The notes under the pieces were generated by a model. It was not told the DNA's origin. It was given only the letters and a program-made list of their open reading frames with translations, and ran no database searches. A program made the translations under genes and the position numbers. 64,000 bases of DNA from Maniola hyperantus (taxonomy: Eukaryota > Arthropoda > Insecta > Lepidoptera > Nymphalidae): the NCBI RefSeq assembly GCF_902806685.2, contig NC_048557.2, positions 6,754,666 to 6,818,665 of the forward strand, written 5' to 3'. The number at the start of each line of letters is the position of its first letter. The first letter of the stretch is position 1. Shown piece after piece: positions 13,449 to 25,925 of the stretch.

Positions 13449-14914
13449 CTTAAAAGGGATGTTGCTACTGATTGCCATCTAATCAAAACAACAACTCTTT
13501 TATCTTTATCTTTATATGTAGTTTATTGAGCTTTAAAAGAATAGTTATTTTATTATTATTTGCACTAATTAAAATAATTATAAAAGTAAAACCTCTAGCG
13601 TTATTTATTACATTAATATATTAATTAATTTTTTGTTTAATTAAATACTAATTTTTGTTTAAATATTAACTTTTAATGTCCTGAAATTAAGTAAACGGCA
13701 CGTTTAATTTAACACGTAAAATAATTAACCCAATTATTTTAAACGCTAATTAAAATATGCAAAGGGTAAAGTTCAAATACTCTTTTGAACTTTAAACCAA
13801 AAATCCTCACTAGAGATTGTAAATAGATAGTGATCAAGGTCTGATAATAATAGAGAAGTAGAGTTAGTACGACATTTCACATCTCACCAACGTTGATAGA
13901 ATTCGAGCATCGAAACACAATGCATGACCTAATACTATATTAATTCCTACTATTTCGAAGAAAATATAAAAAAAAATTAGACTATACTTTGACGTAAGAT
14001 TTTTTACACCTTTATTACCTGTTATCTCCCAAAGCCACCATGTTCCAAACTTCATAAGCGCTGAACGATCAGATACTATTAAGTTCCTCCCTGTGTTAGG
14101 GACAATACGCAGAGAAACTTTCAGCTTTTATAAAATAACGAAGGTCTAGCACGCGCTGGCTCTTAGTTCATCACCATAGGTACCTATATCGAATTTCGAA
14201 TGGAGATGGGACTGAGGGAGATAGAGGTGATGTGGTGAGTCCTCCGACTTTTCAGTGAACTACTCAAAGAGAGAGACTATGTTTGAGTTTTTTATAATTT
14301 CTTTGGACTTATGATTGGTCAGTTAAAACTTAAAACCGATCGTTTAATAGTTATTTACGATTCGACGCGAGTGACTGCCATTTTTGAATTTAATTAATTA
14401 ACACTTCCACAATTACAGTCACCTTTATTGATTGCAGTTTAATTACAAAACATGTTTCTCTGTCATTGACTTATATATTACTTCGTATGGACAGGGCCAT
14501 TGAACAAACAAAATGGCTCCGACTCAGTGGTGCTTTAGCACCAATGCAAACTCAGTGACGTCTGGATTTCAAACTGGTCGTTCATTAGTATCTTTAAAGG
14601 TGGCGCTGATGTATTTGGTTCCAAAACCGTGAAAAATTTTGTTCGCTTCGGCATATCTTGTCATTTATATCGATGTTCTCTGTGGTAATAAAATTATTGT
14701 CCGGCATTTCGCCTTGAAGGAATACAAGTTCCTTAATACATAATTACATCAAGTTTTTGTCACCTGTCCATTTGGTAGTCAGTTTTTAATTTCAATGTAA
14801 ATCCACTTACGATTTTCACGATGGTACATACGTATCTACCTACTACCTAGTACCTACTACAAGGTTCTAATGGCAGTTAAAAGTTAAAACTAAGATCAAA
14901 AATATCCATACTTC

Positions 14915-15131
14915 CATACTTAATATTATAAACGCGAAAGTGTGTCTGTCTGTCTCTGTCTGCTAGCCTTTCACGGCCCATCAATTCAACCGATTTTGAC
15001 GAAATTCGGTTCAGCGATAGCTTGCATTCCGGGGAAGGACATAGGCTACATTTTATCCTGGAAAATCAGAGTTCCCACGGATTTTTAAAAAACTAAAACC
15101 ACGCGTACGAAGTTGTGGGCATCATCTAGTA
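14915..15131 (+). repeat. Dispersed 'gcgggcatcatctag' family copy
   Basis: 'ttaatattataaacgcgaaa' to 'gttgtgggcatcatctagta', same layout as 27936-28148. Confidence 0.78.
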
Positions 15132-15280
15132 ATCGATATACCTATATAAAAGGAAAAACTGACTGACTGACTGATTTTTTTAACATTACTTGCTACACAG
15201 ATCCGGTTGCAGCCAAGTGGTAGTCTATAAATTAAAAAAACTAAGTGACTGCATACAGGCTGACGTATAATATTCGTTTC

Positions 15281-15316
15281 CTCCCCGATTGCCATCTCGA
15301 CCTGTCGCGTACTATA
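15281..15316. mobile_element. GC-rich palindromic MITE, solo right terminus
   Basis: Only the right inverted repeat is present ('cccgattgccatctcgacct' then 'gtcgcgtactata'), so this is a deleted or truncated copy. Confidence 0.75.
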
Positions 15317-15460
15317 CCTGAAGCCAACTACCATGACCTAGTGTAAGTCACACTCGGTTAACAGTCGCGACGGCGCGGCGTGGCGGGACAAAAGAGATAT
15401 TAACTCACGCAAGGGTCACCATTAACTAGGAAGAAAGTCACTAAGAACTTTTAAGGACTT

Positions 15461-15693
15461 CATCATGATCAACCCACCGCGCCGCCGCGCCGGCTCACTA
15501 CATAGCACGGGTCTCCTCTCAGAGTGAGAAGGGTTTGGCCATAGTCTACCACGCTGGCCATGTGCAGATTGGTAGACTTTACACACCTTGGAGAACTTTC
15601 AGGCATGCAGGTTTTGTTACGTTAGTCCGTGCCCGGGATCGAACCCCCGACCTCCGATTAGCGGACGTCCTAACCACTAGGCTAACACAGCTT
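15461..15693 (-). mobile_element. tRNA-derived SINE (HE1-like), reverse, deleted
   Basis: The ends 'catcatgatcaacccacc' and 'ccactaggctaacacagc' are present. The segment with 'aacggtgaaggaaaac' is missing. Confidence 0.82.
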
Positions 15694-15960
15694 TTTAAGC
15701 ACTTCAAAGAAAGAAAGAAAACCTTTTAATATGCAGACACCACTGTCGTATCACCTTGTCATACTTAGTAAAAATTACTCGTACGTAACTTACAAAGGGC
15801 TTTTTTTAAAAGAATAACAACTAAAAGAGTTTTATCAATATCGTTGATATAAACAAGTTTGTGCTGTTAAATTAAATGGGTAGAGATTTAAATAGAACAA
15901 TAATAATTCTAAAACAGTATAACAGGGACGAAACAGATTAAACATAATGATAAAAACTCA

Positions 15961-16120
15961 GCTGCGCGATTGCGGGAGAATAACAGCTACAATATTGTCA
16001 CGAATCTGATTGGTTAACGTTTGCTCACTATTGGTTACAATACATTGTTGCAACAAGAATCGCACAAATTCAGCCAATCAGAACAATTGAGATTGTAATA
16101 ATGATTGATGCAGGTTTTAG
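15961..16120. mobile_element. CCAAT-containing foldback repeat, copy 1
   Basis: 'gaatctgattggttaacgtt' and 'aattcagccaatcagaacaa' form part of an imperfect inverted repeat. It shares about 160 bp with 33148-33314 in the opposite orientation. Confidence 0.72.
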
Positions 16121-16974
16121 ACAATCACCCTACAGGTTTAGGGCCTTTGTGCACTCATCCGTATTCGGTTCGTATCCGTGATTCTTCGAAGTGGCCGTCA
16201 TACAAATACGTACATTCGATTCATATTTTTTCCACGTTCGGGATTCGTCAAATCATGGAGTAGTGCACAAAGGCTCTGAGGATTTGGATGATTGACGAAC
16301 CAATCCTTAATCAAATATAGAAACATGATCATCATTGTCACATCTAAGTATTCATCATCACAAAAATAAAACACGGTAACTATACAGCAAAATAAGTAGT
16401 ACGTGCATATATTCACTAAGGTTCGAGTTTTAAAAATAATATTGAAAATATAGGACATGTCCTAACAAATTTGTAAACTTGGCGACACCACCTAAGACCC
16501 GTTATGCATAAAAATGTCCTTATTGTTATGTACTTAAGGACGTCTGGGTAATAAAGAAATTGTTTAATTTATATGAAAAACAAGGTTTTGTATTAAAATT
16601 TAAAACATGCCTTTCAGCCGGATTCGTCCAATAATTTGATCTGTGCGTTGATAGATCAGTCAGTCAGTCACCTTTTCCTTTTATCTATGTACATAATATG
16701 TATATTTAGATACTTAAGTCTAATCTAAAAATCCTATAAACACCAAGAGATTAGAAGTCTCAAAGGAAAAAGGTATCAACAAAATATACCTACTATGAAG
16801 GAGGAGGAGATTCTTCTCACCCTGATATTTCTCGTTTGGTAGCTCAAGACGGTGGCGCGACCGGTAGCGCCACCATGGTGTCCTAGTGAGATATTGGCCT
16901 AACAATGAACATTAGCCTAACGACCCCAGTTATTCTGAAAGTGTAAGCGCATTCATATTTTTTTTAATAAGAAT

Positions 16975-17132
16975 ATTAGCCATGTTAAATGACTAATATT
17001 CCCCTTTCCCCTCCAACTAAGTGTAAAGCTTGTGCTAGGAGTAGGTACGAAAATAGTGCAACGGGCGGGGTTTGAACCGGCGACGTTTCGGTTTTCAGTC
17101 CACTCCTTTACCCGTTGAGCTATTGAGGCTCG
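16975..17132 (-). mobile_element. SINE with tRNA-Phe-like head, reverse
   Basis: Read on the minus strand, 'aatagctcaacgggtaaagg' resembles an A box. 'ggactgaaaacc' resembles a tRNA-Phe anticodon loop (GAA), and 'gccggttcaaaccccgccc' a B box. The body 'gcacaagctttacacttagt' follows. A second copy at 56627-56786 shares both head and body, so this is a SINE family and not a functional tRNA gene. Confidence 0.68.
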
Positions 17133-17374
17133 TAATTTGCTTATCTATTGCGGAATGAATGCATAGAGCAGATGTAGCAGTATTACGTGAATGTTACGTG
17201 GTTTATGTAACTGGAGTGTATTGTATAATTGTATAGATAATGCAAAAGTCATACTGTTTTGTAATATTAAACCTATCTTGCATTAGTTAGCGGATGCCTA
17301 CGTCATAAATCATAATAGCTATCTGCATGCAAATACTTGATCAGTGTTATTGAGTTTACTTTTATAATATTACT

Positions 17375-17705
17375 AGCTGACCCGGCGAACTTCGTCCTAA
17401 CACGTCACGTATTTGTTTTGCCTTGCCGGAACCCCTCCACTAACACTTAAACTTTATGGTATGGTATTAAAGTTCCAATTGATTTTTAAAAGTATTATTA
17501 CGAATCTTTTGTATGGTAATATAGAAAAGTGTTGTTTTTAGACTTTTTCAGGCAATTTTTAAATTTTTCTCTCCGTAAGAACCTGCATCCTCGTACTTCA
17601 AGGAATATTATAAAAAAAGAATTAGCGAAATCGGTTCAGCAGTTCTCGAGATTTGCGATGAGCAACACATTTAGTGATTCATTTTTATATTATAGAATAT
17701 ATAGA
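17375..17705 (+). repeat. Dispersed 'gctgacccggcgaacttcgt' repeat
   Basis: Shares 'ctccgtaagaacctgcatcc' and 'ttagcgaaatcggttcagca' with the reverse copies 1553-1745 and 53630-53775. The short open frames in it are repeat-derived. Confidence 0.75.
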
Positions 17706-18419
17706 GATAAAATGATTTTCTCCTTTTATAGTTACATACTACCAAACCAAACCCCACCCCACCCCAGTCTCACTAGAATTCTGAAAATTTATTCTTACTG
17801 GGGCCTACACTCTAGTGACTCTACAGGCTACCTCTACAGGCTAGGGGCTTACGTTATACAGGAAACGTGCATGCAAAATCTAGACCCTAATTATCAGTCT
17901 TTCAGTTTCTTCTTTGATGGCTACTTTTTTGATAGATGATGCCCGTTTTGAAAAATTAATGATAAAAATCTTGTGGGAACTCGATTTTCCAGGATAAGGA
18001 TTCTATGCCCATCTCTGGGATGCAAGCTATATCTACCTATACCAATTTCATTAAAATCTGAGATAGGCCATCATTAGGTAATACACTGCCAGACAGATAC
18101 ATTTTCGTATTATAATATTTACTAAGGTATAGATAGTATGGATATCAGGATTACTTTGAAATCGCACAAAAACAATCGAGCGACGTCACAATTTCTATAA
18201 CGGTCCAAAAAGGACAAAGCGATGCGCGGGCGCAGGCGGGCGCCATCGCGTCGCGTCACCGATTTGAGGCCTTCTTATTGTCCTTACATACTTGCGTCTC
18301 ACGCTTTAGTACAGCGTTACACATGGACACCAGTTGCAAACAATAAACAATGTACATAATATGTACATAGGTAAGGATGTACAAATTAAAAATTTAAAAA
18401 TAATTATATGGAAATACTA

Positions 18420-18624
18420 ATTATTTCCAACTTTCAAAGATTTCTATACCAAGTGGGGTATGAATAATGTGATACGAAATAGCTTTACCTGTGGATTCTA
18501 AAAGAGATTTCTATTTATTTTAACGCATAATAGTTTTAAATTTATCGTGCAAAACGTTGAAAAATTACGACTGTAGTACGGAGCCCTCGGTGGGCGAGTC
18601 TGACTCGCACTTGGCCAGTTTTTT
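18420..18624 (-). repeat. Dispersed 'ccggccaagtgcgag' family copy
   Basis: A reverse-oriented copy of the element at 2043. The diagnostic end is 'gactcgcacttggccagtt', preceded by 'acgactgtagtacggagccc' and an AT-rich body containing 'accaagtggggta'. Diverged relative to the other copies. Confidence 0.7.
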
Positions 18625-18751
18625 CTATGTATTGTTAAATTTATGAACGTACTACGTACGTTATAATTAAATTTTTGAATATTTAAACGGTAAATCAATT
18701 GTGAATTTATCAGTCATTATAATATCACAACGCACCATTTTTTACGTTACA

Positions 18752-18990
18752 TGAATAACTAGCTTATGCTCGCGACTTCGTCCGCGTGGACTACACAAAT
18801 TTCAAACCCCTATTTCACCCCCTTAGGGGTTGAATTTTCAAAAATCCTTTCTTAGCGGATGCCTGCGCCAGAATAGCTATCTGCATGCAAAATATCAGCC
18901 CGATCCGTCCAGTAGTTTGAGCTGTGCGTTGATAGATCAGTCAGTCAGTCAGTCAGTCAGTCAGTCACCTTTTCCTTTTATATATTTAGA
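18752..18990 (-). repeat. Dispersed repeat with (gtca)n, reverse
   Basis: 'agcttatgctcgcgacttcg' to 'cagtcaccttttccttttat'. Contains a (cagt)n run at 18936-18965. Same family as the insert at 40386-40625. Confidence 0.75.
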
Positions 18991-19470
18991 TAATAATGTT
19001 ATACTTAATCACAGCTATCTTGCAGAGGAAGCTTGATGTTACTGAACTGCTAGTTTCAATAATAAAATTTATTCCAACCAATACCTATCTCTCTGCACAC
19101 ATGATATTTATTAGCGGATGGGAAACTCTGCGGTCGACCGGCTAATATGTTTCAACGTGTAAATCGCAGCTATGAGGAAGCCGCGGTTTCTGAGGTGCAG
19201 TTTGAATATATTATTATAGCGGCATTTAAAACATAATAACGTTGGATCGATAGTTGTTATAGCGATACTAAATACTCGCCCTTTAAAATAATAATTGACC
19301 GAGCGCAGCGAGGTCTCTGAATCTACTTGAGTGAAATTGCACTTGTCCGTCTGTCACAGCCTTACAATTTCTGAATTACTGAACGTAATTACTTCAAATT
19401 TAAACCTAATATGTAAACTGATGGCCCTCAGCCAAATATTGCATTAAAAATATAAAAAGCTGTATTTCAA

Positions 19471-19498
19471 GGGGGGGGGGGGGGAGGGGGGGGGGGGG
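19471..19498 (+). repeat. G-rich tract (27 G in 28 bases)
   Basis: Fourteen G, one A, thirteen G. On the plus strand it could form a G-quadruplex. On the gene's transcribed RNA it reads as a C tract. Confidence 0.95.
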
Positions 19499-19973
19499 TT
19501 TATGTATACATAATTTTCGTTATCAAAGACAGGATATACTTAAATAAATATATTAGTATATTTTTTAACATAAATTTACAAAAATGTAAATAGATGGCGC
19601 TGTTAACATAATAAAACTATCGGGAATCATGGTATACCACGAGGTCTTAGTTTGGGGCGAACCACTAGTATTTTAAATAGAGTTATATATGAATAGGAAT
19701 GGAAAGGTTAAACAAATGAAATCAATTAAGGCCTACTTTAGTGGAAAATGAAAGTTTGTCTATTATTCAGATCTCCACTAAAAATCAATTTAAGTTATTT
19801 GACTTTGCTTTCTAAAATACAAAGCTTAGTAGCTAACCGCGTAATCAATCAAATTACTGTAATAAAATAGATTGTACAGACTTTCTCGTTTTTAGCAATA
19901 AAAAATATACACATTGTTTTAAATGGTAATAGATCTAGGTATTGCGGTGATCACACAGTAAGCAGTATACCCT

Positions 19974-20171
19974 TATTATAAATGCGAAAGTGTGTTTGTT
20001 TGCTGGTTTTTTGGTTTGTTGGTTTGTCCTTTAATCACGTCGCAACGGTGCAACGGATGGACGTGATTTTTTGCATGGGTATAGATAAATATCTGTCAAA
20101 AAATCAAAAAGTACCACGTTCCACATTTCAAACCTAATTCCACGCGGACGAAGACACGGGCATCAGCTAGT
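19974..20171 (+). repeat. Dispersed 'ataaatgcgaaagtgtgttt' repeat
   Basis: Begins 'cttattataaatgcgaaagt' and ends 'cacgggcatcagctagtg'. Same family as 4795-5025, with an end similar to the 'gaagtcgcgggcatcatcta' family. Confidence 0.75.
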
Positions 20172-20195
20172 GTTTGAATAACGATAGACTTTCTG

Positions 20196-20520
20196 AATCT
20201 TCACCGTCAACCAATGGACATCCACTGCTGGACATATGTCTCCTGTAGGGACTTATTTCTACATGTCACGATCTCGCGCTGCCTGAATCCAGCGGCTCCC
20301 TGCCACTCGTTCAACGTCGTCTGTCCACCCGGAGTCTTCCAACGCTTGCTTTCTGGTGCGAGTTGCTATTTTAGCACCCCAACTCTAGCGGTTGCTTGAA
20401 CTATGTGCGCTGCCCATTGCCACTTCAGCTTCGCAACCCGTTGAGCTATGTCGGCTACTCTGGTTCTCCTATGGATCTCCTCATTACTGATTTGATAGAG
20501 AAACTCCAAGCTCTATCCAT
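20196..20520 (-). mobile_element. RTE-type LINE, 3' fragment, reverse
   Basis: 'caatggacatccactgctgg' to 'actccaagctctatccatcg'. Same order of motifs as 7798-8165, degraded. Confidence 0.75.
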
Positions 20521-20644
20521 CGCCCGGTTTTACATACTCTAAAGATCATTAAAATCTATAAGCTGCCGATTATCTCTTTCAAAAGCACGATGTGTGATTT
20601 AAAGCCTGGTACCATAAAATAAAAGAGACCAATCCTTACTCTGT

Positions 20645-20948
20645 CATCATCATCATGATCAACCCATCGCCGGCTCAATACAGAGCACGAGTCTCCTCTC
20701 AGAGTGAGCAGGATTTGGCCATAGTCTACCACGCTGGCCATGTGCGGAGACTTCACACACCTTTGAGAACATTATGGAGAACTCTCAGGCATGCAGGTTT
20801 CCTCACGATGTTTACCTTTACCGTTAAAGCAAATGATATTTAATTACTTAAAACGCACATATAACTCCGAAAAGTTAGAGGTGCGTGCCCGGGATCGAAC
20901 CCCCTCCGATTAGAAGGCGGAAGTCCTAACCACTAGGCTATCACAGCT
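20645..20948 (-). mobile_element. tRNA-derived SINE (HE1-like), reverse
   Basis: The reverse complement of the family: 'catcatcatgatcaaccc' at the left and 'ccactaggctatcacagc' at the right, with the B box 'gtgcccgggatcgaaccccc'. Nearly full length. Confidence 0.85.
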
Positions 20949-21364
20949 TTTACTTACTCTTTTTTGTGTTGTTTCGGATTTAGTATATGCTGCGTAGGCC
21001 CTACTGGCCGCTACAGCGTCACCGGGGGGGTTGGTGAGCGCGAAGCTCCGCCTGGGGGTGACCCGTAGGGCTCGAAGAAATAATTCTCTGTGCTGGTACT
21101 GTATTTGTAGCACAGACTAGGTAAGGATAGTGCCTGTAGTTTGTACCTACTTGTGGTTACCCTACTAACTCGGTGCTTACATAAATATGTTTTAATAAAA
21201 TAACATTTTAGTGCCCGCTTTCTCCGCAATCCTAATGGTACGAACTCGTGAAATAGCCATAACCCATAATTCGATTTTACATGGCTTCGTGTTGAAATTT
21301 TTATGGTAGCTCATTGATGATTAGTCTCGCACCTGAGGATAGATTAACTTTTAGGGTCTAATAA

Positions 21365-21745
21365 GGAAGCTCCGTCATGAGCGATGGAGAGAGCTATGCT
21401 TGGAGTTCCTCTACGTGATCAAATCAGAAATGAGGAGATCCGTAGGAGAACCAGAGTAACCCGCTAAGCTATGTCAGCTTAGCAGATTGTGAAGCTAAAG
21501 TGGTAATGAGCAGGGCACATAGTTTGTAAAACCGATAGTCGTTGGGGTTTCAAGCTGCTGGAATGGCGACCCCGCACCGAAAACGCAGCGTTGGAAGACC
21601 CCCACTAGGTGGACAGACGACGTCAAACGGGTCGCAGGAAGCCGCTGAATTCAGTCGGCGCAAGACCGTGGCTTGTGGAAATCCCTGCAAGAGACTAATA
21701 TCCAGCAATGGACGTCTATCGGTTGACGATGATGATAATTGATAT
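21365..21745 (+). mobile_element. RTE-type LINE, 3' fragment
   Basis: Frames on the plus strand encode the end of an RTE-clade ORF: a segment like MERAMLGVPLRDQIRNE, then HRKRSVGRPPLGGQTTSN with a frameshift against the usual GRPPTRWTDDIKRVAG, then '...aatatccagcaatggacg' and the simple tail (gat)n. Stops and frame shifts make it a dead copy. Confidence 0.78.
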
Positions 21746-22319
21746 GGCAGTCAGTCAGTTTTTTTTTTAATTGGATGATGGCAAGTGATGATGCAGCCTA
21801 AGATGGAGCGCGCTTGCCTAGAAGATGCCTATTCACTCTTGTCTTGAAGGTACCCATATTATAATTCGGTGGGAAAACTGATGGTGGAAGGTTGGTCTCT
21901 CTAATAGATCCTTTTAAAGATTATAATGATGAACCTAACTAAAACATGGTGTAATATAAGGCAATTACGCTTGTTTTATAAGCCTTATCGCACTTAGCGG
22001 TAAATAATATGATGGCTACAAGATTGATTGCCAATAAAAACGGTAATTGGCTCTTGCGATAGAACTTAAATGGCAATTTTGTAAGGTTTAAGACGATGTA
22101 AGGGCCGGGCGTTGACCCCTTTGATAAAGAGGCCTCTTTGGAGGACGGGCCCGGGCGAATTTGTACTTGCAATATTTAAACTTTCGTTGTATGTCCAATG
22201 TTTATATTACGTGTTAACGTATTTCACGTAGCGACATGTGAATTACGTTTCAAAAAATTAAGACTCATGGTGAAATTGTCAAGTAGTGAAGGTAATTGCG
22301 ATACCTTTGAGAAATAGGC

Positions 22320-22400
22320 ACCTAGGCAATTAAACTACCTGACGATTCAAAAACACTTGTAAAAGTTTACTTGAATAAAAACATATTCTATTCTATTCTA
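22320..22400 (+). repeat. Repeat tail ending in (ttcta)n
   Basis: 'ctacctgacgattcaaaaac' then 'gtaaaagtttacttgaataa' and 'attctattctattcta'. Relatives at 26200-26255, 32020-32098 and 46120-46198. Probably a LINE 3' end with a simple pentamer tail. Confidence 0.65.
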
Positions 22401-22423
22401 TTAGGTAGGTAGTACTAGGTAGG

Positions 22424-22579
22424 TATAGTGCGCGACAGGTCGAGATGGCAATCGGGGTATGAGGCGGGGCGACGCCCTGCACTACCGCACGTCACCCGCG
22501 CTCACCCGCACCGGGGCTTTGCGGGTATGCGAAGCGTTATCAGCCCGATTGCCATGTCCTGTACCTGTCGCGTACTATA
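22424..22579. mobile_element. GC-rich palindromic MITE, copy 4
   Basis: Complete copy with left end 'tatagtgcgcgacaggtcga' and right end 'cctgtcgcgtactata'. It sits directly after a (ttcta)n tail of another repeat (22340-22400). Confidence 0.88.
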
Positions 22580-23642
22580 GCCACCTAGCTTTTCCCGCGA
22601 CTTTATGGGGTGCCTTCTTGATTCCCTTCAAATTCTTTATCTCTCTTTTTATATGCCTCGTGTATATAGTGAATTTCCGAAATTTCCATCGGATTTCCCT
22701 GTAAATACAAATTGTACATATCACCGCAGAGAACTGCCGCACTGCAAACAGCCGTCGAAAGCTCGCGATGAAATAATTCACCAATATTTGCACAAATCTA
22801 CGTAGGTACCTAGCATGGCATTTTTACATGAGCGTTTTTTATATTGATCGTTTTGTACACGGCGTTCAGGTCCAAAGGTTTGGGCAGGGCGTTGATGAGT
22901 CAGTCAGGACTTTTTCTTTTTTACCCGAGTACGGCAAAGCCAAAAGAAAGGGTTATGATTTTGGCAGTCTATGTATGTATCTATATATATAAAATTCAAA
23001 GTCCTGACTGACTGACTGACTGACTTATATATCAACTAAACCGCTGATCCTAGAAACATGAAGTTTTGAGGGTGTGTGTTCTTTGTAAAGAGTACGTATC
23101 CACTAAGTAAGTAAGGATTTTTCAAAATCATTAAAATCTATTCAAAATGTTACACATACTTCTACATAGGTACCTACCTAAATAGAAACAAACCAATGAA
23201 TTTAATAAAGCAAAGTGCAAATCTGAGGCGCGAACAACCAATTTTCAATTTTCCAGATATCTCCTTCGGTTTTCCCGTTAAATATTGCCACGGCGAACTG
23301 TACCGGATAGTAAACAGAAAACATGCGGAAACCCTCCGGCTGTAGGTACTATACTATATTACAGTTTAACATACATACAGTTTGGAAATGATCATACATC
23401 GCTAGATCGGTACCACCCTGTTAAGGGAGATGCCATATAAATACCACCAGTCTTATCTACTTAAAAATGATCATTTATGTACCTACTTAAATTCTTGTTT
23501 CAATCATGAATGGTCAAATCTCTTAATGGAGGAGTTTTTTCCCGCCAAGAGATCATAGGATAAAACTTTTTTACATAAAAAAAAAAATAGCCGCAATATT
23601 TATCTCCTTGTGAGTGGGTTGTAGACTATTACTACCACTTAC

Positions 23643-23802
23643 CCGCAAAAGGAACATCGCAAACATACTCTTCCACGCAGTTGTCGGTGTTGCCGCTACG
23701 GTCGGTGGCGCCGCTTGCGACGGAGACTGAAGATGGCGCACGCAGCAAACTCACCTCAGTCTCCGTTTGACTGTCCCGCACCATGGATCTCCGCTTGTAC
23801 TC
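23643..23802 (-). CDS. ANKS1: ANKS1-like adaptor, last in-window exon, linker before SAM domains
   Basis: Internal 160-bp exon with acceptor TTTATTTCACAG|GAG, donor GCGG|GTAAGT, entry phase 0 and exit phase 1. It reads EYKRRSMVRDSQTETEVSLL, then a Ser/Ala-rich part, then NCVEEYVCDVPFAG. The end recalls the QFAGLLHGSSP motif that in vertebrate ANKS1 proteins sits in the linker upstream of the SAM domains (from memory), so the next exon should begin with residues like LL/LF followed by a small polar run. I looked for such an exon, and for SAM or PTB-like sequence, on the minus strand of 1-23642 and found none. The 3' end of the gene is probably beyond the left edge. Confidence 0.78.
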
Positions 23803-24417
23803 CTGTGAAATAAATAACAATGCTCTTCTTCTTTGTTTCATTTTTGTAAAATATACCTACCTACTCTTTATTCTAGAGCCAAGGGATGTGGCGGCCAAAA
23901 TATGTTAAACTACGCTTGCGCTATAATGTTGTAGTTATTTCTACTACCTATTGCGTAAAAATAATACTTATTATATTTCGCCATTGTAAAATGTATGAAA
24001 TTTGAATTAAATCTTAACGCCCTGCGCAAGAAAATAAAAATATTCGCGCTCACTGCGCTCTTGCAGAATGTCCAAAAGAGTCAAGATTGCTAAGACATAA
24101 GGCAGGCTGGCGCTGATTCGGATGTTTTTCTCTTAACTAAATTTAGGACTAAAAAAGGACGGAAATTTTTAAATTAAAGACTAAATTTTAGTACCTACTT
24201 CTATAGGAATTCACGACTGGCGCCTAAAGTCACGAGGTTTGACAGATCTATTTTACATTAAATTAAGTTTGCTCGTCCTTTTCTTACATTGATAAGAAAA
24301 AGATGCTATTACTCTATAATTCAATTAGGATCAGAATCAGTACCATTGTGGTACTGATTGACAACCCACGCCGTTGTCAATCAGGTGATCAGTCCACTTC
24401 GGTCAGGACTATTACAC

Positions 24418-24546
24418 TTAAAGCCTGTTTCACCTTAAGGTAAACTTTATCTAACGAATAAATTTGTCAGGTTTTTGTATTGGGAATCTGTCAAAATTTC
24501 AATCCGTTAGATACAGTTTATCTGGCGGTTGTGAAACAGGCCCTTA
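24418..24546. mobile_element. Short-TIR MITE 'aagcctgtttcac'
   Basis: Imperfect inverted ends 'ttaaagcctgtttcac' (24418) and 'gtgaaacaggcccttaa' (24546), with partly paired inner sequence ('ataaactgtatctaacgg' type). Confidence 0.65.
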
Positions 24547-25826
24547 ATTCACTTTAATTATTATCCAAGTCAGACTTCTATAATGTAATCTTAGTAGAGA
24601 TTGATTTAAAGATACCAAAGAGCTTCTATTATTTATCTATTTATAAATTATATTATTGTTCTATCAAAATAATTAAAAGAACGGTAACTCACCATTAAAC
24701 TCGTAGACTAAACTCAGACACTTGGTCCGAGCTCCAACTTATAGGTACCTAGGTCCTAGGTAGGTACTTATCTACCTACTATTTAAAATTTTGTTTAGTT
24801 GACATTTTCAGAGATATTTACCTTTTTTTTTCGATACTACCTACCTACTAAATACCTGGCTGAGCTTGTTGTGGGCTCTTGTCAGATTTTTGTGCATTTG
24901 GAACCCCCGTAGCTTTAGTTTGAATTTTGCGTAAAAATTATCACCACTATATCTTACAAATACAACAACTGACAATCAAAAAGTGTAATTTATTACCTAT
25001 TTTAAATAAATTATTTGATTTGATTAGATTTTGATGAATTATATCTACAGTATACCTACTTTATGAAGATGCAAAATTGGAAACTTTGCAAACAACAGTG
25101 CTAAAAGAAAATAAAAGTGCTTTTGCTATTTTTATTGAATAGGATTTCAAGATGAGCATTTATACTGAGAAAAGAAAAATAATTGGGTATGTTGCTACAT
25201 TCTCTTTCTCATATCTTCTGTATTCAATATAGGTAATTATTATTTAAGTAAAAGAATCTTCCTTCCTAAAGCTACAATTATTATTGTATTGAGTCACTGT
25301 TGTACTGTACACAAAGTTTTCAGTTGAAACAATGACATTTTCAATTGCTATGAACTTTTACACAGGTGCTCTATTAAACTTTTCGAACTAATATGATTCT
25401 GAAATCTGAATCATATTTTGAATTGTAACCGTGTTGATCATTATTTTTGTTAAATTACAATTAGTCAAATATTTAACTAAAATTTAAAAAATATTTTAAA
25501 AGCTGGCAAAGTATCAATTCTAAGCTAAGTATATCAAATAATAGGTACTTTAATAATAATATAAAATAACTTGAAATTAAAAATCTTAAAAAACTGGTAA
25601 AAAAAATTACAAAAGTATTTTTCCAAACAAGATTGAACGTATAAGAAAAACAACAAATAAAAAGTGCATAAGACATTTATTATAATAAACTTAATAAAAT
25701 AAAAATAATACAAGTAATAAAAGCCTTAAAATAAAAACGCTAAATTAATTATAATAAAATGTAAATTAATATTTCATTTATTCATCTTTATATATTTTTT
25801 AACAATCGTAAATATTTCAAAAAAAA

Positions 25827-25925
25827 CGACAGAGATGGCAATCGGGATATGAGGCGGGGGGACGCCCCGCACACCCGCACTTCGACCGTCCTCGCCGCGA
25901 TCGCCATCTCGACCTGTCGCGTACT
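25827..25925. mobile_element. GC-rich palindromic MITE, internally deleted copy
   Basis: Both ends are recognisable ('cgacagagatggcaatcggg', 'gccatctcgacctgtcgcgt'), but about half the GC-rich interior is missing. Confidence 0.8.

Larger units (their letters stand above)
1..23642 (-). other. Intron (part) of the ANKS1-like gene, left end of window
   Basis: No exon with good splice sites and ANKS1-like sequence was found here. The stretch holds the repeats listed separately. Longer parts without anything I recognise are about 3210-4770, 5660-7790, 9600-12330 (AT-rich, with many 'gtaggtacctac'-type runs) and 13450-14900. Short exons of poorly conserved sequence could have been missed. Confidence 0.6.

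Noticed and set aside
16975..17132. Functional tRNA-Phe gene
   Set aside because: The acceptor stem does not pair and the same head with the same body recurs at 56627-56786, so it is a SINE.
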